A stretch of DNA of 56,572 nucleotides, taken from contig CAMWXP010000007.1 in NCBI GenBank assembly GCA_947178255.1, forward strand, positions 1 through 56,572, read 5' to 3'. Position numbers and translations under genes: made by a program. The notes beneath the pieces are model-generated. The model had not been told where the DNA came from, made no database searches, and worked only from the letters and a program-made list of their open reading frames with translations. Positions within the stretch are counted from its first letter, which is position 1. The number at the start of each line of letters is the position of its first letter. This stretch comes from an uncultured Clostridia bacterium (lineage in GTDB: Bacteria > Bacillota > Clostridia > Christensenellales > Pumilibacteraceae). This document shows positions 24,256 to 34,463 of this stretch, piece by piece.

Positions 24256-26520
24256 TTATATGACCAAGCACAAAACGTACTTGTAATACATGGATTTCAA
24301 AAATCCGCAATCCTTAGTGAGTGCAGCATGTACCGTTTCTATATACCACAGCACAAACGCGCGCTCGTTTGCGGCCACGTCATGCTCGCCGTACACACAG
24401 CGTTCCGCAATGCGGATAAACCGTGCAGTACCGCCTTCCGGCACACCCAGTTTTTCGAGCGTCGCGCTGTCAAAGCCGCCGAAATGCTTGCAGTCTTCCG
24501 TCACTATCTTGTACGCGGCACGGCCAAACTCTTGTCCGTCGGCGCTAAGCATTTTGCGGCGCTTTATCCGCACTAAGCTCCTACGCACGACAAACAGCAG
24601 CACGATCGCAACAAATAGAGCAATTACCGATACAATCGGCACCATTATCCTAAGCGCCGTCAAAAGCACGGGAGTGCCGACATTGCCCTCTACGGAATCA
24701 GTCGGAATAATAACCGGTATATCCGGCGTGGGCGGAGTTTCGGTAGGTATTTCGGGCTCCTGCTGCGGAGGATTGGACGGATTTGCGTCGGTTCCGTTCG
24801 GATCGTTCGGATCGACGGAAAAATCGGGCGCTTGCTCGCTGAAAAACGTAGGCGTAACTTCTATCGGCAGCCAGCCTATGCCGTCAAAATAGACTTCCGC
24901 CCAGGCGTGCGTTGCGTCGCCCGTGACCGTTATAGTTTGCGTTTCCTGCGTCTCCTCGTCTCCGTCGAAATACACGGAATATCCTTCCGCATAGCGCGCG
25001 GCAAAGCCGAGCGCACGGAACATACATGTAGCCGCGGAAGCAAAGTATGCAGCATTAGCGCTGCTTATCTTTCCGCCGAAAAACTCGGTTGCAAACGATT
25101 TACCCACTCCGTCGCACTTGTCGGCATACGTGAACGCATCGAGAAAATACGAGCGTATAAACTGCGTTGCGGTATTGACCGAGTTCGTTTCAAAATCACC
25201 TATCACGCCCTGCACGGCGGCTTTCGTATCGGCGTCAAGGCCGAGATACGTGTCGTAAACGAACGCTCTATACTGACCTTCCAGCTTTATATACTCGTTC
25301 ATTTTTTCGGAACGGTCGGCGTCCGAAAGTATCCACGCTGCTTGCGTAACGCGCTCCCCGCTCTCGTCGGGAGCGAACACTGTATATGAATACGTTTTGG
25401 GCGAGGTTACCGAGCCGCGCAGACCCATATCATAGTACGCCGTTCCGACGGAATACTCGCTAAGGGTATACGGCACGTAAATGTATCTACGGTCGGCAGA
25501 CACGTTTTCCACCGTAATGCCGTATTTATTGTTGCGCTTGCACAAATCGGAATACACGGCGTACTGTGTTGTCGGCAAACCGCCCTCGGCAATATAATCA
25601 ATCAATCCTTGATATCCGTTTTCCACATACGCATTCTTATCGGTCGAGCTCCACTCCGAACCGTTGAGATCGCTACCGACAAAACCGCGTAAATACAGCT
25701 TGGACGTCAGTCCGCTCAACGTAACCTTTAACCGTACTTCCGATGACGAACGCATACCCGACGAATCATAAAGCTTACCGCTAGGCATACTCTTTCCGTA
25801 CGCCGCGTTTTCTATCGCTTCCGTAACCGAATTACCGAAGTCGTCCACCGCTTTGCTTCCGGTATAGAAGTAGCACGGCAAAGTTGCAAGCAAAATGACG
25901 GCGATACAAACACAATAAGAGCAAAGCGCCTTAACTGTAAACCCGTTGTGCACCGCCATCAAACAAACGTATACCGCCACAAGCAAAACTACAATGTAAT
26001 ACTGCGGCGTCATTCCCAAGAATAATAATGCCAATAGCATGGGCGCCGATACGCAAACGTACACGTATGCTTTTTTTATCGCGAACAACGAAAACTCGGC
26101 AAACCATGCGGCTATTACCGCCGCAAACAGGAACGACGCGCCAAAGCTCTCGTCGGCAACCAACAGCTCGTAGCCGGCATGCCGCGTAGAATTTATTGTG
26201 CGAACGACGGCATTGAAAAAGCCCAACAATCCGTTTTTGAACACGGAAAAGCCAACCGATACGGCAAGCCCCGTAAACACAGCCACAACGCCGAGAACGT
26301 AAAACTTAGCCTGTTTTTTGTCGGCGAGAAGCGCCGTAACAACAGTCACCGCAACACCGATAGGCAGTGCGGCATAGTAAGCGGCGTTAAACGACAATGC
26401 GGAAATAAGCGATAAATACAGCACGGCAAACGCGGCTATGATAAACACCACGCCCAATACCGTTTTGGTTTTCCGCTCGGATACCGCTTTTACAACTGTC
26501 GTTTTAACCGTTTTTTTCAT
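24256..26520 (-). CDS. Membrane protein with extracytoplasmic transglutaminase domain (TgpA-like)
   Basis: 754 aa. About six N-terminal membrane helices (residues 20-225), an extracellular region with a transglutaminase core (catalytic C in SAATCMFRALGF, H in GDATHAWAEVYF, acid in IEVTP), a Pro/Thr-rich linker (~585-615) and a last membrane helix near 630, then a cytoplasmic tail. This is the usual third partner of MoxR and DUF58 proteins. The substrate is unknown; a role in cell-envelope protein assembly or crosslinking is inferred. Confidence 0.88.
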   Translation of the reverse strand: MKKTVKTTVVKAVSERKTKTVLGVVFIIAAFAVLYLSLISALSFNAAYYAALPIGVAVTVVTALLADKKQAKFYVLGVVAVFTGLAVSVGFSVFKNGLLGFFNAVVRTINSTRHAGYELLVADESFGASFLFAAVIAAWFAEFSLFAIKKAYVYVCVSAPMLLALLFLGMTPQYYIVVLLVAVYVCLMAVHNGFTVKALCSYCVCIAVILLATLPCYFYTGSKAVDDFGNSVTEAIENAAYGKSMPSGKLYDSSGMRSSSEVRLKVTLSGLTSKLYLRGFVGSDLNGSEWSSTDKNAYVENGYQGLIDYIAEGGLPTTQYAVYSDLCKRNNKYGITVENVSADRRYIYVPYTLSEYSVGTAYYDMGLRGSVTSPKTYSYTVFAPDESGERVTQAAWILSDADRSEKMNEYIKLEGQYRAFVYDTYLGLDADTKAAVQGVIGDFETNSVNTATQFIRSYFLDAFTYADKCDGVGKSFATEFFGGKISSANAAYFASAATCMFRALGFAARYAEGYSVYFDGDEETQETQTITVTGDATHAWAEVYFDGIGWLPIEVTPTFFSEQAPDFSVDPNDPNGTDANPSNPPQQEPEIPTETPPTPDIPVIIPTDSVEGNVGTPVLLTALRIMVPIVSVIALFVAIVLLFVVRRSLVRIKRRKMLSADGQEFGRAAYKIVTEDCKHFGGFDSATLEKLGVPEGGTARFIRIAERCVYGEHDVAANERAFVLWYIETVHAALTKDCGFLKSMYYKYVLCLVI

Positions 26521-26537
26521 GCTTTATCCGCCCTTCG

Positions 26538-27692
26538 TCAAATGTTGCATGCCATTAGGGCGTCGTGAATATTGTCGTACGGGATGTTGATGACCCGTAC
26601 ACCTTGGTCATTAGCTTGGCCGAAGCCGTTGCCTACTTCTATCGCGGTAATTTCCGCGTTTGAAACTTCTTTGAACTCCTCGTAATTGACAAACGACGAA
26701 ACAAAAATAATCTTAGTGAACACGGCACACTCGGCTGTACGCGACAGATAGAACATGTTCTCCTCGTTGCCGTTGTTTACCTTTACGCTCATAAGCTTGC
26801 CGACTGTGCGCACAAAGGTATCGCTGTCGCTCACCTCCGAGCTTTCGAAAACGCCGTCGTCAAACCAGCCCACGCTATGGAAATAGCCCGTCGTTTTAAA
26901 CGCATTGGATATAGAAACCGCCACGTCGAGCACGCCGTTAAGCTGCTCGTCGCTCGCAGACGTGCCGAACTTGTTACGGCTCATATCGACGAGTATAAGA
27001 GTACGGCGGTCGTCGGTTGCACCGAACTCCTTGGATTTGAGTATGCCGAACTTACCCGACAGCTTCCAGTGCACAGCATTGGGCGGATCGCCGGGCGCGT
27101 AATCGCGTATATTGAATACCTCGGTAATATCCCCGCCCTTTTTGGGAAGCGCGGTATCGCCGAAAACGGTATCGCTTCCGTTTTCGCCCATATTTACGGC
27201 AACGTCCTCGTACAGCATAGGCGAAACTATAGCCTCGGCAAAAACCGGGCATCTCATCTTAACCGAAAATATGCCGAACACGCCTATAAGCTTTATTGCG
27301 TCGCACTTAACGCAAATTCTGCCCGAGTCGGCGCCGTTGTAATCGAACACATGCGACGCATACGACAGGTCTTTTATAATAAAGCTTTTGTATTCTGTTT
27401 TGTGGAAAGTAGTGTTTTCTATAGCAACGATTACCTTAACGCAACCCACGAAAAAGCGAGGCTTGACGCTTGCACGCATCGTCAGCTGCAACGTTCCGCC
27501 GCGTATACACGAATCGCGCACGGCAAGGTCGAAGCGCACAGACTTGCACGCCAACAAAATCATTACAAGCGAAATATGCGGAAATGCCAAAAGGCACACG
27601 AGAAAGAACAGCGCAACTCCGTTGTTAACAACAACAAACGCCGCCGATACCGTGAGCAACATTATAATATATATAACACGCTTTGCCGCCAT
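26538..27692 (-). CDS. DUF58 domain protein
   Basis: 384 aa. Two N-terminal hydrophobic helices, then the DUF58 signature RDYAPGDPPNAVHWKLSG and a von Willebrand A-like fold (ILVDMSRN). Together with the adjacent MoxR ATPase and transglutaminase protein it forms a conserved trio. The stop is 17 bp from the next gene. Confidence 0.9.
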   Translation of the reverse strand: MAAKRVIYIIMLLTVSAAFVVVNNGVALFFLVCLLAFPHISLVMILLACKSVRFDLAVRDSCIRGGTLQLTMRASVKPRFFVGCVKVIVAIENTTFHKTEYKSFIIKDLSYASHVFDYNGADSGRICVKCDAIKLIGVFGIFSVKMRCPVFAEAIVSPMLYEDVAVNMGENGSDTVFGDTALPKKGGDITEVFNIRDYAPGDPPNAVHWKLSGKFGILKSKEFGATDDRRTLILVDMSRNKFGTSASDEQLNGVLDVAVSISNAFKTTGYFHSVGWFDDGVFESSEVSDSDTFVRTVGKLMSVKVNNGNEENMFYLSRTAECAVFTKIIFVSSFVNYEEFKEVSNAEITAIEVGNGFGQANDQGVRVINIPYDNIHDALMACNI

Positions 27693-27726
27693 AGTCAGCC
27701 GTATCCTACTTCCTTATCTATTACCG

Positions 27727-28662
27727 TTACGCTATCGTCGGCACTTTGGTCGATTCAAGCACGCCTTCCAGAATGCTGCGCGTAGTCATGCCTTCCAGCT
27801 TTGCACGCGGGCGCAAAATTATTCTGTGCGCGCATACGTCGCAGAACACTTCGCGAACGTCGGCGGGAGTAACGTAGTCGCGCTCCGAAACAACGGCGCA
27901 AGCACGTACCATACGCGACAATGCCAAAAGTCCGCGCGGACTTACGCCAAGCTCGATAAGCGGGTGATTTCTCGTCGCTTCGCACAATGCCACCAAATAC
28001 TTCAAAATGTCGTCCGACACGTTTATCTGTCCGATGTAATTTTGGATTTCGACAAGGCTGTCACGGTCGACTATTTGCTCCAAACGGTCCAAAGGTTCGC
28101 TGTTTTGGTGCCTGCGCAATATTTCCACCTGCTCCGACGCGTCGGGATAGCCGATGGACATCTTTATCATAAAGCGGTCAAGCTGCGATTCCGGCAACGG
28201 CTGCGTTCCCGCCGAACCTATCGGGTTTTGCGTAGCAATGCAAATAAACGGACTGGGAAGCCTGTGCGTAACGCCGTCAACGGTAATCTTGTTCTCTTCC
28301 ATCGCTTCCAAAAGCGCCGACTGCGTCTTTGCCGACGCACGGTTAATTTCGTCGCCCATAAACAGGTTACATACGATTGCGCCCTGTTTATAATCGAACT
28401 CGCCCGTTTCGGAATTGTAAACCGTAAATCCCGTTATATCGGAAGGCATGGTATCGGGCGTAAACTGCACGCGCTTAAAATCGAGTCCCAAAGTCTTAGC
28501 AAATGCCAATGCAAGCGTGGTTTTGCCCACGCCCGGCGTGTCTTCGAGCAATACGTTGCCCTTGGCATACACCGCCATAAGCACCTTTCTTATGACGTTG
28601 TTTTTGCCGATAATAACGTTGCCGATTGCTTCGATAATTTCTTCCGACTTCTCGATAATCAT
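27727..28662 (-). CDS. MoxR-family AAA+ ATPase
   Basis: 311 aa. Walker A EDTPGVGKTT, Walker B GDEINRASAKTQ, sensor region ATQNPIGSAGTQPLPESQLDRF (seen as separate short blocks), and a C-terminal lid. MoxR proteins act as chaperone-like ATPases with DUF58/VWA partners. It sits 19 bp behind the LRR lipoprotein. Confidence 0.95.
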   Translation of the reverse strand: MIIEKSEEIIEAIGNVIIGKNNVIRKVLMAVYAKGNVLLEDTPGVGKTTLALAFAKTLGLDFKRVQFTPDTMPSDITGFTVYNSETGEFDYKQGAIVCNLFMGDEINRASAKTQSALLEAMEENKITVDGVTHRLPSPFICIATQNPIGSAGTQPLPESQLDRFMIKMSIGYPDASEQVEILRRHQNSEPLDRLEQIVDRDSLVEIQNYIGQINVSDDILKYLVALCEATRNHPLIELGVSPRGLLALSRMVRACAVVSERDYVTPADVREVFCDVCAHRIILRPRAKLEGMTTRSILEGVLESTKVPTIA

Positions 28663-28681
28663 ATGTTCAAGTCTCCTTGGA

Positions 28682-31600
28682 TTAATCCGGAAGTTCTCGT
28701 TCCGGTATTTGTTGGTATAAAATGGGTGTACCGTCTTCCAGATAGAACCACTCGTAACCGTTGTAGTCTATGGTGGGCGGTACGGCACTGTACAATGAGC
28801 GGATTATGCCGAATCCGTGATTGTTGTAATATCCGCCGCTTTCCTTGTCCTTGCAGCCAAGCGTAATAAACACGCTGTTTTTGCCCAAGCCCGAAAGCAA
28901 ATTAGTAAGCTCCGCTATCGTCATTTTGTAGAACGTGTTCTCTATGCCGAACTGGCCGTTAAACGCAAAGTCGCCTATGCTTTTAAGATTGCCGTAAAAC
29001 ATAACTACTTTGAGCGTGTCGCAGAACCTATTGTCGCTGTCGAAGTTAAGACTGCTGTTGGCGTCGAACGCAAACGCATACGCGCCGATACTTTCCAGCG
29101 CTTCCGAGCAGTACAGCTTTTCGATACCGCGACATTCGTAAAACGCATAATCGCCTACCGTCCTTACGGTGTTGGGCATAACCACGCTAGTCAGAGTTTT
29201 GTGATACGAAAACGCGTAGTCGCGAATGTCGGTAACGCCGTCCTTAATATTAAGCTCGGTCATACCGTTATTGGCGGCGGCAAGTATAAGCGATTTTCCG
29301 TCCTTGGAATAGAGAATATTATTCTCAGCCGTAAAGTACGGATTGTCCTCGCTTACCGTTATCGTTTCCAGCGATTGCAAAAGCGCGAACGCCGTGGAAT
29401 CCAAATGCCTTAATCCGCTTCCGATATGCAACGAAACTATTTTGGAGCAGCCGCTAAACGCTTTTTCGCCTATCGTCGTAACACTGTCGGGAATTACTAT
29501 CTCTGTCACCGACGCATTGTTCATAAACACAGCAGAGTCTATTTGGGTAATACCGTCTTTGATGTTTATATCCTTGTTCAAGCCCAAATACATGACAAGC
29601 GTATCGCCCATATACACAAGGTTGCCGTCGGACGAGTACGTTTTGTTTTCCTCTGCAATCTCAAAGGTTTTAACTGCCGTACAGCTAAGCAGTATGCCCG
29701 CGCCTATGTGTGTTACGGTGGAAGGCAGATATACCGAGCTAAGCTTGGTCGAGCGGTAGAAAGCCGCCTTGCCGATATTTTCCACACCCTCGTTCAACGT
29801 AGCGGAAGTCATAACGGTTTGATAGTGCAGTGCGTACGGCAAAACTATGCGCGTGGAATCGGCCGCCGTAAACGACTTGTTGGCATACGCTATCGGCACA
29901 GTATACAAAACCGCACCCTCGCCGTAATCTATACCGCAAGCGCTGCGCCCGTACAGCACGCCGTCAATCGATTTAAAGTATTGATTACCCTCTGCAACGA
30001 GTATCTCTTTCAGCTTAGTGCACGTGTATACGGCAACCTCGGCGGCGTCGAACGTCAGCCCGTCGCTTAGATACGTATAGTTACCGAAGTCTTGAACGTT
30101 AGCGCCCAACGTTAAGCTTGTAAGTCCGCTACACGACATAAACGCTTGTCCGCCTATATGCTTTACCGAATCGGGTATTACCACATTGACAAAAGCTCTG
30201 CATTGCTGGAACGCGCGATACCCGATGGATTCCACGCCGTCCAGATTGATATCGGCAAGTGCGTAGCAACCGGCAAATGCCTGATCGTCTATATCCGTTA
30301 CATTGCCGAGTACGACCGTTTTAAGCGTAGTCGCCAAATAAAAACAGTTCATCGGTATAGTCGTTATACGGTCGGGAATAGTTATCTCCGTAAGCTTGGA
30401 GCTGCGGAAACAATTTTCGGACAGGCTTGTCAACTGTTCACAAACTGAAAGGTCTATACCTGCAAACACGGTAGACGCAAATACATATGAACCCAATTTT
30501 TTAAGCGACTTGGACAGCTTGATTTCCGTCATGCCTGTGCCGTAATATCCGTAAGAACCGATGGTTTCCACCGTGTCGGGCAGGGTTACGGACGGCAGCG
30601 CCTTGCAGTTGCGGAAAGCGTTCGGCCCTATGTTGACCAGCCCTACGGGCAACGCTATCGACTCCAATTTGGCGCAATCTCTGAAAATGCCGGAAGGCAA
30701 AGTGTGCTCGTATTCGTCGCCGTCGTCATCGACAAAAGTTACGTCGGGCAAGCCGACAACGGTAGTGAGCGACGAGCAACCGTAAAACACGGTAGAACCC
30801 ATCTTTTTAAGCGTCGACGGGAAGGTTATACTTTCAAGCGATTCACAGCCCGCAAACGCGGAGCTGCCTATGCTTCTCAATTCGTTGCCGAGGTTTATCG
30901 AGGTAAGCGAGGTGCAGCGACCGAACACGTCGCCCGCTATACCTACCGTGCCGGGTATCAACGTGTATTCGGTGATACTCTCGTCCAAAATCATGCTCAA
31001 AATATATTTGCCGCTGTCCGCACCGTCGAGCATGATATACTGCGCAATCTTGCCGTCGGTAAACGACTGCATTTTGGAATCGAAAAACGCGCCTGTCTTA
31101 ATCGTCTTTACATGATCCAAGCCCTGCACGTCCGCTATTTGCGAGTGCGAAAAACAATAGTGCTGCAACGTCACTACGCTTTCGGGTATCACCAAATCGC
31201 TTACCCGCCAGTACGTGCACGAATAGCTGCCGATTACGGCAAGCTCGGAATGGAAATCGGTATTCTTATTGTTAGCCGGCATAAAGTGCAGCGTCGAGTA
31301 ATCCTTGGAATACAACGCTCCGTTGTACGACGCGTAAACGGTGTTGCCCGAATTGACGATTATATTTTCCAATTCGCCCGAATCGTAGCCTGACAAAAAC
31401 GGCACGTCGATATTGGCCGTAGACGGAATTTCCAAGGTCTTGAACGAGCAACCCTCGGCGAACAGCTCGGCCATATTTATGTAGGTAACGCCCTCGGGAA
31501 CGTGCACACTGTCGCCGCTTCCGACGTAGCCCGAAAACACACGCCTGCCGCTGCTGTCGTACGACAGTTTAAGATCGGCAAACTCCTCGTCCGAAAGATA

Positions 31601-32251
31601 ATGTGCGTGGAAGTCTATCACACGCTCGTTGCCGAACACCGGCGGAGCAAGAGTGTACAAGCCCGTCGCGCGGTTTCCCGCCGAATCGTACCAGCCGTCA
31701 AAGCGCATCGCACGGTCGGCGTCGTATTCGCGCATCACCTCGTCGGTGGAAAAATTGCATTGTATAAGATTGACCCATACGGCAAGCCCCAAAGTGTCTG
31801 TCAGCTGCGCCGACGCTTTTACCGTTTGGTACAGTTCTTTATAATCTTCATCCAAATACAGATTGGCTGTATAATCGTTTACGTCGTAATAGATATAATT
31901 GACCGCGCCGTTGTACGCGACACGTATTTGCTTATTGGAACCGACGTTTTCAATGTCGAAGCTGTCATACTCTACTTCCCCGCTTTGCAACGCCTTTGCC
32001 GTGACCTTGAACTCGCTTCCGTCCTCGTCGGTAAACGTACAGCCGCAGCGTTCTATAACGTCGAACTCGTCTATTTCCATGCCCAAAGCAAAGCTCAGTC
32101 TGTTACGTTCTATAAACAACACTTCGTTTTTTGTCGGATCGGGAACGGGACGGTTGTCGGAATATCTTACCGTTGCGCACGCAGCAAGCACGAGGGCACA
32201 AAGCGCGATCGTGACACAAGCGATTATCCAAACAAACCCATTCCGCTTCAT
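28682..32251 (-). CDS. Giant BspA-type leucine-rich-repeat lipoprotein
   Basis: 1189 aa. The signal peptide ends in a lipobox (LVLAAC, C25), so it is predicted to be attached to the outer face of the membrane. The bulk is many BspA/LRR_5 repeats, visible as recurring ESITFPSTLKKMGSTVF- and SVTLPDTVETIGSYGY-like units, spanning roughly 220-1150. Such proteins bind host or bacterial surfaces or polymers. It is 3 bp behind the hybrid histidine kinase and leads into moxR-DUF58-tgpA, which may act on it. Confidence 0.9.
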   Translation of the reverse strand: MKRNGFVWIIACVTIALCALVLAACATVRYSDNRPVPDPTKNEVLFIERNRLSFALGMEIDEFDVIERCGCTFTDEDGSEFKVTAKALQSGEVEYDSFDIENVGSNKQIRVAYNGAVNYIYYDVNDYTANLYLDEDYKELYQTVKASAQLTDTLGLAVWVNLIQCNFSTDEVMREYDADRAMRFDGWYDSAGNRATGLYTLAPPVFGNERVIDFHAHYLSDEEFADLKLSYDSSGRRVFSGYVGSGDSVHVPEGVTYINMAELFAEGCSFKTLEIPSTANIDVPFLSGYDSGELENIIVNSGNTVYASYNGALYSKDYSTLHFMPANNKNTDFHSELAVIGSYSCTYWRVSDLVIPESVVTLQHYCFSHSQIADVQGLDHVKTIKTGAFFDSKMQSFTDGKIAQYIMLDGADSGKYILSMILDESITEYTLIPGTVGIAGDVFGRCTSLTSINLGNELRSIGSSAFAGCESLESITFPSTLKKMGSTVFYGCSSLTTVVGLPDVTFVDDDGDEYEHTLPSGIFRDCAKLESIALPVGLVNIGPNAFRNCKALPSVTLPDTVETIGSYGYYGTGMTEIKLSKSLKKLGSYVFASTVFAGIDLSVCEQLTSLSENCFRSSKLTEITIPDRITTIPMNCFYLATTLKTVVLGNVTDIDDQAFAGCYALADINLDGVESIGYRAFQQCRAFVNVVIPDSVKHIGGQAFMSCSGLTSLTLGANVQDFGNYTYLSDGLTFDAAEVAVYTCTKLKEILVAEGNQYFKSIDGVLYGRSACGIDYGEGAVLYTVPIAYANKSFTAADSTRIVLPYALHYQTVMTSATLNEGVENIGKAAFYRSTKLSSVYLPSTVTHIGAGILLSCTAVKTFEIAEENKTYSSDGNLVYMGDTLVMYLGLNKDINIKDGITQIDSAVFMNNASVTEIVIPDSVTTIGEKAFSGCSKIVSLHIGSGLRHLDSTAFALLQSLETITVSEDNPYFTAENNILYSKDGKSLILAAANNGMTELNIKDGVTDIRDYAFSYHKTLTSVVMPNTVRTVGDYAFYECRGIEKLYCSEALESIGAYAFAFDANSSLNFDSDNRFCDTLKVVMFYGNLKSIGDFAFNGQFGIENTFYKMTIAELTNLLSGLGKNSVFITLGCKDKESGGYYNNHGFGIIRSLYSAVPPTIDYNGYEWFYLEDGTPILYQQIPERELPD

Positions 32252-32254
32252 TCG

Positions 32255-33961
32255 TTACACCTTACTCTTAACCTGTTTTTCGGCTATAACGGCGCCCGCC
32301 GTTTTCCTGAGCGCGTCAAAGTCGACCGGCTTGGAAACGTGTTCGTCCATGCCCGCTTCCTTGGATAGCGCTATATCTTCTACAAAAGCGTCCGCAGACA
32401 ACGCAATGATAGGCACGCTTTCGGCGTCGCCCTTACTGCTTGCACGCATAGCCTTGGCGGCGTCCCTGCCGTTCATCCTAGGCATTTGAATGTCGAGCAA
32501 AATCAAATCAAAAGCATGCTCGGGGCGTTCCATAAATATATCCAACGCTTCCTGTCCGTCGTTTGCCAGCGTGACGTCCGCACCCTCGCTGGAAAGTATC
32601 TCGACGGCAATCTCGGCGTTGACCTCGTTGTCCTCGGCAAGAAGTATTTTGCAGCCCTCGAAGGAGAAATCGTCGCCCGACACCTTTTCCTCATGCTTAA
32701 TAGGTTCGGAAAGATCCTGCTCGACGTCCGCAATCGGCAACGACAAAAACACCGAGAAATCGGTACCCTTGCCGAGCACGCTGTCGACCACTATATTGCC
32801 GCCCATCAGCTGCACTATGCTGTCGCAAATGGCAAGACCGAGACCGGTGCCGCCGTAGTGGTGCGCCGTGGACGCCTCCTCTTGCTCAAAAGGCCGCATT
32901 ATCTTGCGAATGTTTTCGGGCGCAATGCCCTTGCCCGTATCGCGCACGCGAATCAAAATCTGCGCCTTGCCGCCGATGTTGTCCAACTGCTTAAACGTGA
33001 CGTCGATCTTTCCGCCCGCGGGCGTAAACTTGTTGGCATTGGAAATAAAGTTAGTCACCACCTGTGTAAGCCGCATCTCGTCGGCAATAAAATACCGCGT
33101 CGTAAAATCGACCGTTTCCACGTTGAACGAGATACCCTTGCCCGTAACCATGCCGTTGAACATGTTTCTTATCTTTTCGGCAAACGCAAAAATATCAAAG
33201 GTAGTATTAAACAAAAGCATCTTTCCGCTTTCCAGCTTGGATATATCCAAAATATCGTTAATCATGCTGAGCAGGAACACAGACAAATCTCCGGCGCGCG
33301 CCAAATACTCTCCCGCCTTTTCGGGATTTTTTATGTTCATTCGCGCCAATTCCATCATACCCATAACGCCGTTCATCGGCGTGCGGATTTCGTGGCTCAT
33401 ACTCGAAAGGAAGGACAGCTTGCCCGCCGCCTCGCCGAGCGCCGCGTCGAGCGAGGTGCGAAGTTCTTTCATCTCCTCCGCCTGCTCGGTAACGTCGTAA
33501 ATCAAAAACGCGTCGTACTGTTTTCCGTCGCGCTCCACCCTGGCCGCCTGCGCAATTGCGTGCTTTGCCATACCGTATTCGAATTCCGTCGAGAATACAC
33601 CCTCGCCGTTCCATTCCGTATATTTGTGCGTAAAATCGCGCCAAGCCTTTTTGCCGACGCTTTTTGCTATCGCCGTTAAATCCAAAGAAAGTTTTTCGGC
33701 GTCAATACCGAAAAACTCTACCGAATTTTTGCTTATATATATCGGCGTGGCCGATTGTGCCTCGACAATCAAAAACGCCGCGTTTGCGGCATTGCCGAAC
33801 ACGTCAACAAACATCGACTTGCCGTCTTTAATCGCGTCTATACTCGCGGCACGCTCGTTAAGCTTGATCTTTTGCGTGCGCACGTAAAAACACGCGATCG
33901 TCACTATCGCCGCCGCGATAAAAAACAAAACCAAACTGTACGCTACGATGTAGGCTGTCAT
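32255..33961 (-). CDS. Hybrid sensor histidine kinase
   Basis: 568 aa. One N-terminal membrane helix (1-27), a PAS-like region (~45-165), HisKA with SMSHEIRTPMNG, HATPase with GTGLGLAICDSI, then a receiver domain with phospho-aspartate in LILLDIQMPRMNG. The start at 33961 is chosen for GGAGAA upstream; the longer form from 33991 lacks one. No separate output regulator is encoded nearby. It opens the operon leading to the LRR lipoprotein. Confidence 0.92.
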   Translation of the reverse strand: MTAYIVAYSLVLFFIAAAIVTIACFYVRTQKIKLNERAASIDAIKDGKSMFVDVFGNAANAAFLIVEAQSATPIYISKNSVEFFGIDAEKLSLDLTAIAKSVGKKAWRDFTHKYTEWNGEGVFSTEFEYGMAKHAIAQAARVERDGKQYDAFLIYDVTEQAEEMKELRTSLDAALGEAAGKLSFLSSMSHEIRTPMNGVMGMMELARMNIKNPEKAGEYLARAGDLSVFLLSMINDILDISKLESGKMLLFNTTFDIFAFAEKIRNMFNGMVTGKGISFNVETVDFTTRYFIADEMRLTQVVTNFISNANKFTPAGGKIDVTFKQLDNIGGKAQILIRVRDTGKGIAPENIRKIMRPFEQEEASTAHHYGGTGLGLAICDSIVQLMGGNIVVDSVLGKGTDFSVFLSLPIADVEQDLSEPIKHEEKVSGDDFSFEGCKILLAEDNEVNAEIAVEILSSEGADVTLANDGQEALDIFMERPEHAFDLILLDIQMPRMNGRDAAKAMRASSKGDAESVPIIALSADAFVEDIALSKEAGMDEHVSKPVDFDALRKTAGAVIAEKQVKSKV

Positions 33962-34011
33962 TTCGTTCTCCGAATGCGAAATTTCCCACAAGGTGGTAAG
34001 GAATCGGTTAT

Positions 34012-34040
34012 ATTATACTACATAATCGGTCGAATGTCAA
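34012..34040 (-). promoter_or_regulatory. Promoter of the histidine kinase-LRR operon
   Basis: TTGACA (34040-34035), 17-nt spacer, TATAAT (34017-34012); leader about 45 nt. Confidence 0.88.
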
Positions 34041-34106
34041 TATAATTCGATATTTTTTCGACATAATACAACACCCCTTTTTATTCGCGTAATTCACAAA
34101 AAACGC

Positions 34107-34135
34107 TTGATTTTTGCGTGCGAATAACGTATAAT
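34107..34135 (+). promoter_or_regulatory. Promoter of the SRP RNA
   Basis: TTGATT (34107-34112), 17-nt spacer, TATAAT (34130-34135); start near 34142. Confidence 0.85.
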
Positions 34136-34141
34136 AGTTGT

Positions 34142-34407
34142 ACTGCGCTAGACGGAGAGGCAGCGGCACTCTGTAACCTACAATCCGCTATAGATGGGTC
34201 GAACGCCGTCCTCGGTTTGCGTATGGGAGGACAGTTGCCGTTAGGTGATGTTGATACTAAGGTCTTGTGCAACGTCTGCTTGCGAACCGTGTCAGGGCTT
34301 GACCGCAGCAGCACTAAACAAGAAGTGGCGTGTGCCACAAGGTAGCTTTAGCGGAGTCAACCGACGGAAAAACGCTTCGGTGCGTATTATCAAAGACGGT
34401 GCGCAGT
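34142..34407 (+). ncRNA. ffs: Signal recognition particle RNA, large Gram-positive type
   Basis: About 266 nt. The 5' ACTGCGC pairs with the 3' GCGCAGT. The Alu-domain region near the 5' end (GGCAGCGGCACTCTGTAACC, then CAATCCGCTATAG) and the domain IV signature (GAACCGTGTCAGG, then GCAGCAGCACTAA) both match the large SRP RNAs of Bacillus and Clostridium. It scaffolds Ffh for co-translational protein targeting. Short ORFs in this stretch are not real. Confidence 0.93.
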
Positions 34408-34410
34408 TTC

Positions 34411-34444
34411 AAAACCCGACGAACGTAAATGCTCGTCGGGTTTT
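34411..34444. terminator. Terminator of the SRP RNA
   Basis: AAAACCCGACGA / TCGTCGGGTTTT, perfect 12-bp stem, 10-nt loop. It also faces the convergent DUF5131 gene and can act both ways. Confidence 0.92.
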
Positions 34445-34463
34445 GAATTGAAATATTTTTAAA

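Noticed and set aside
34118..34451. Short protein genes across the SRP RNA
   Set aside because: The stretch matches SRP RNA in both the Alu-domain region and domain IV; the frames are accidental.
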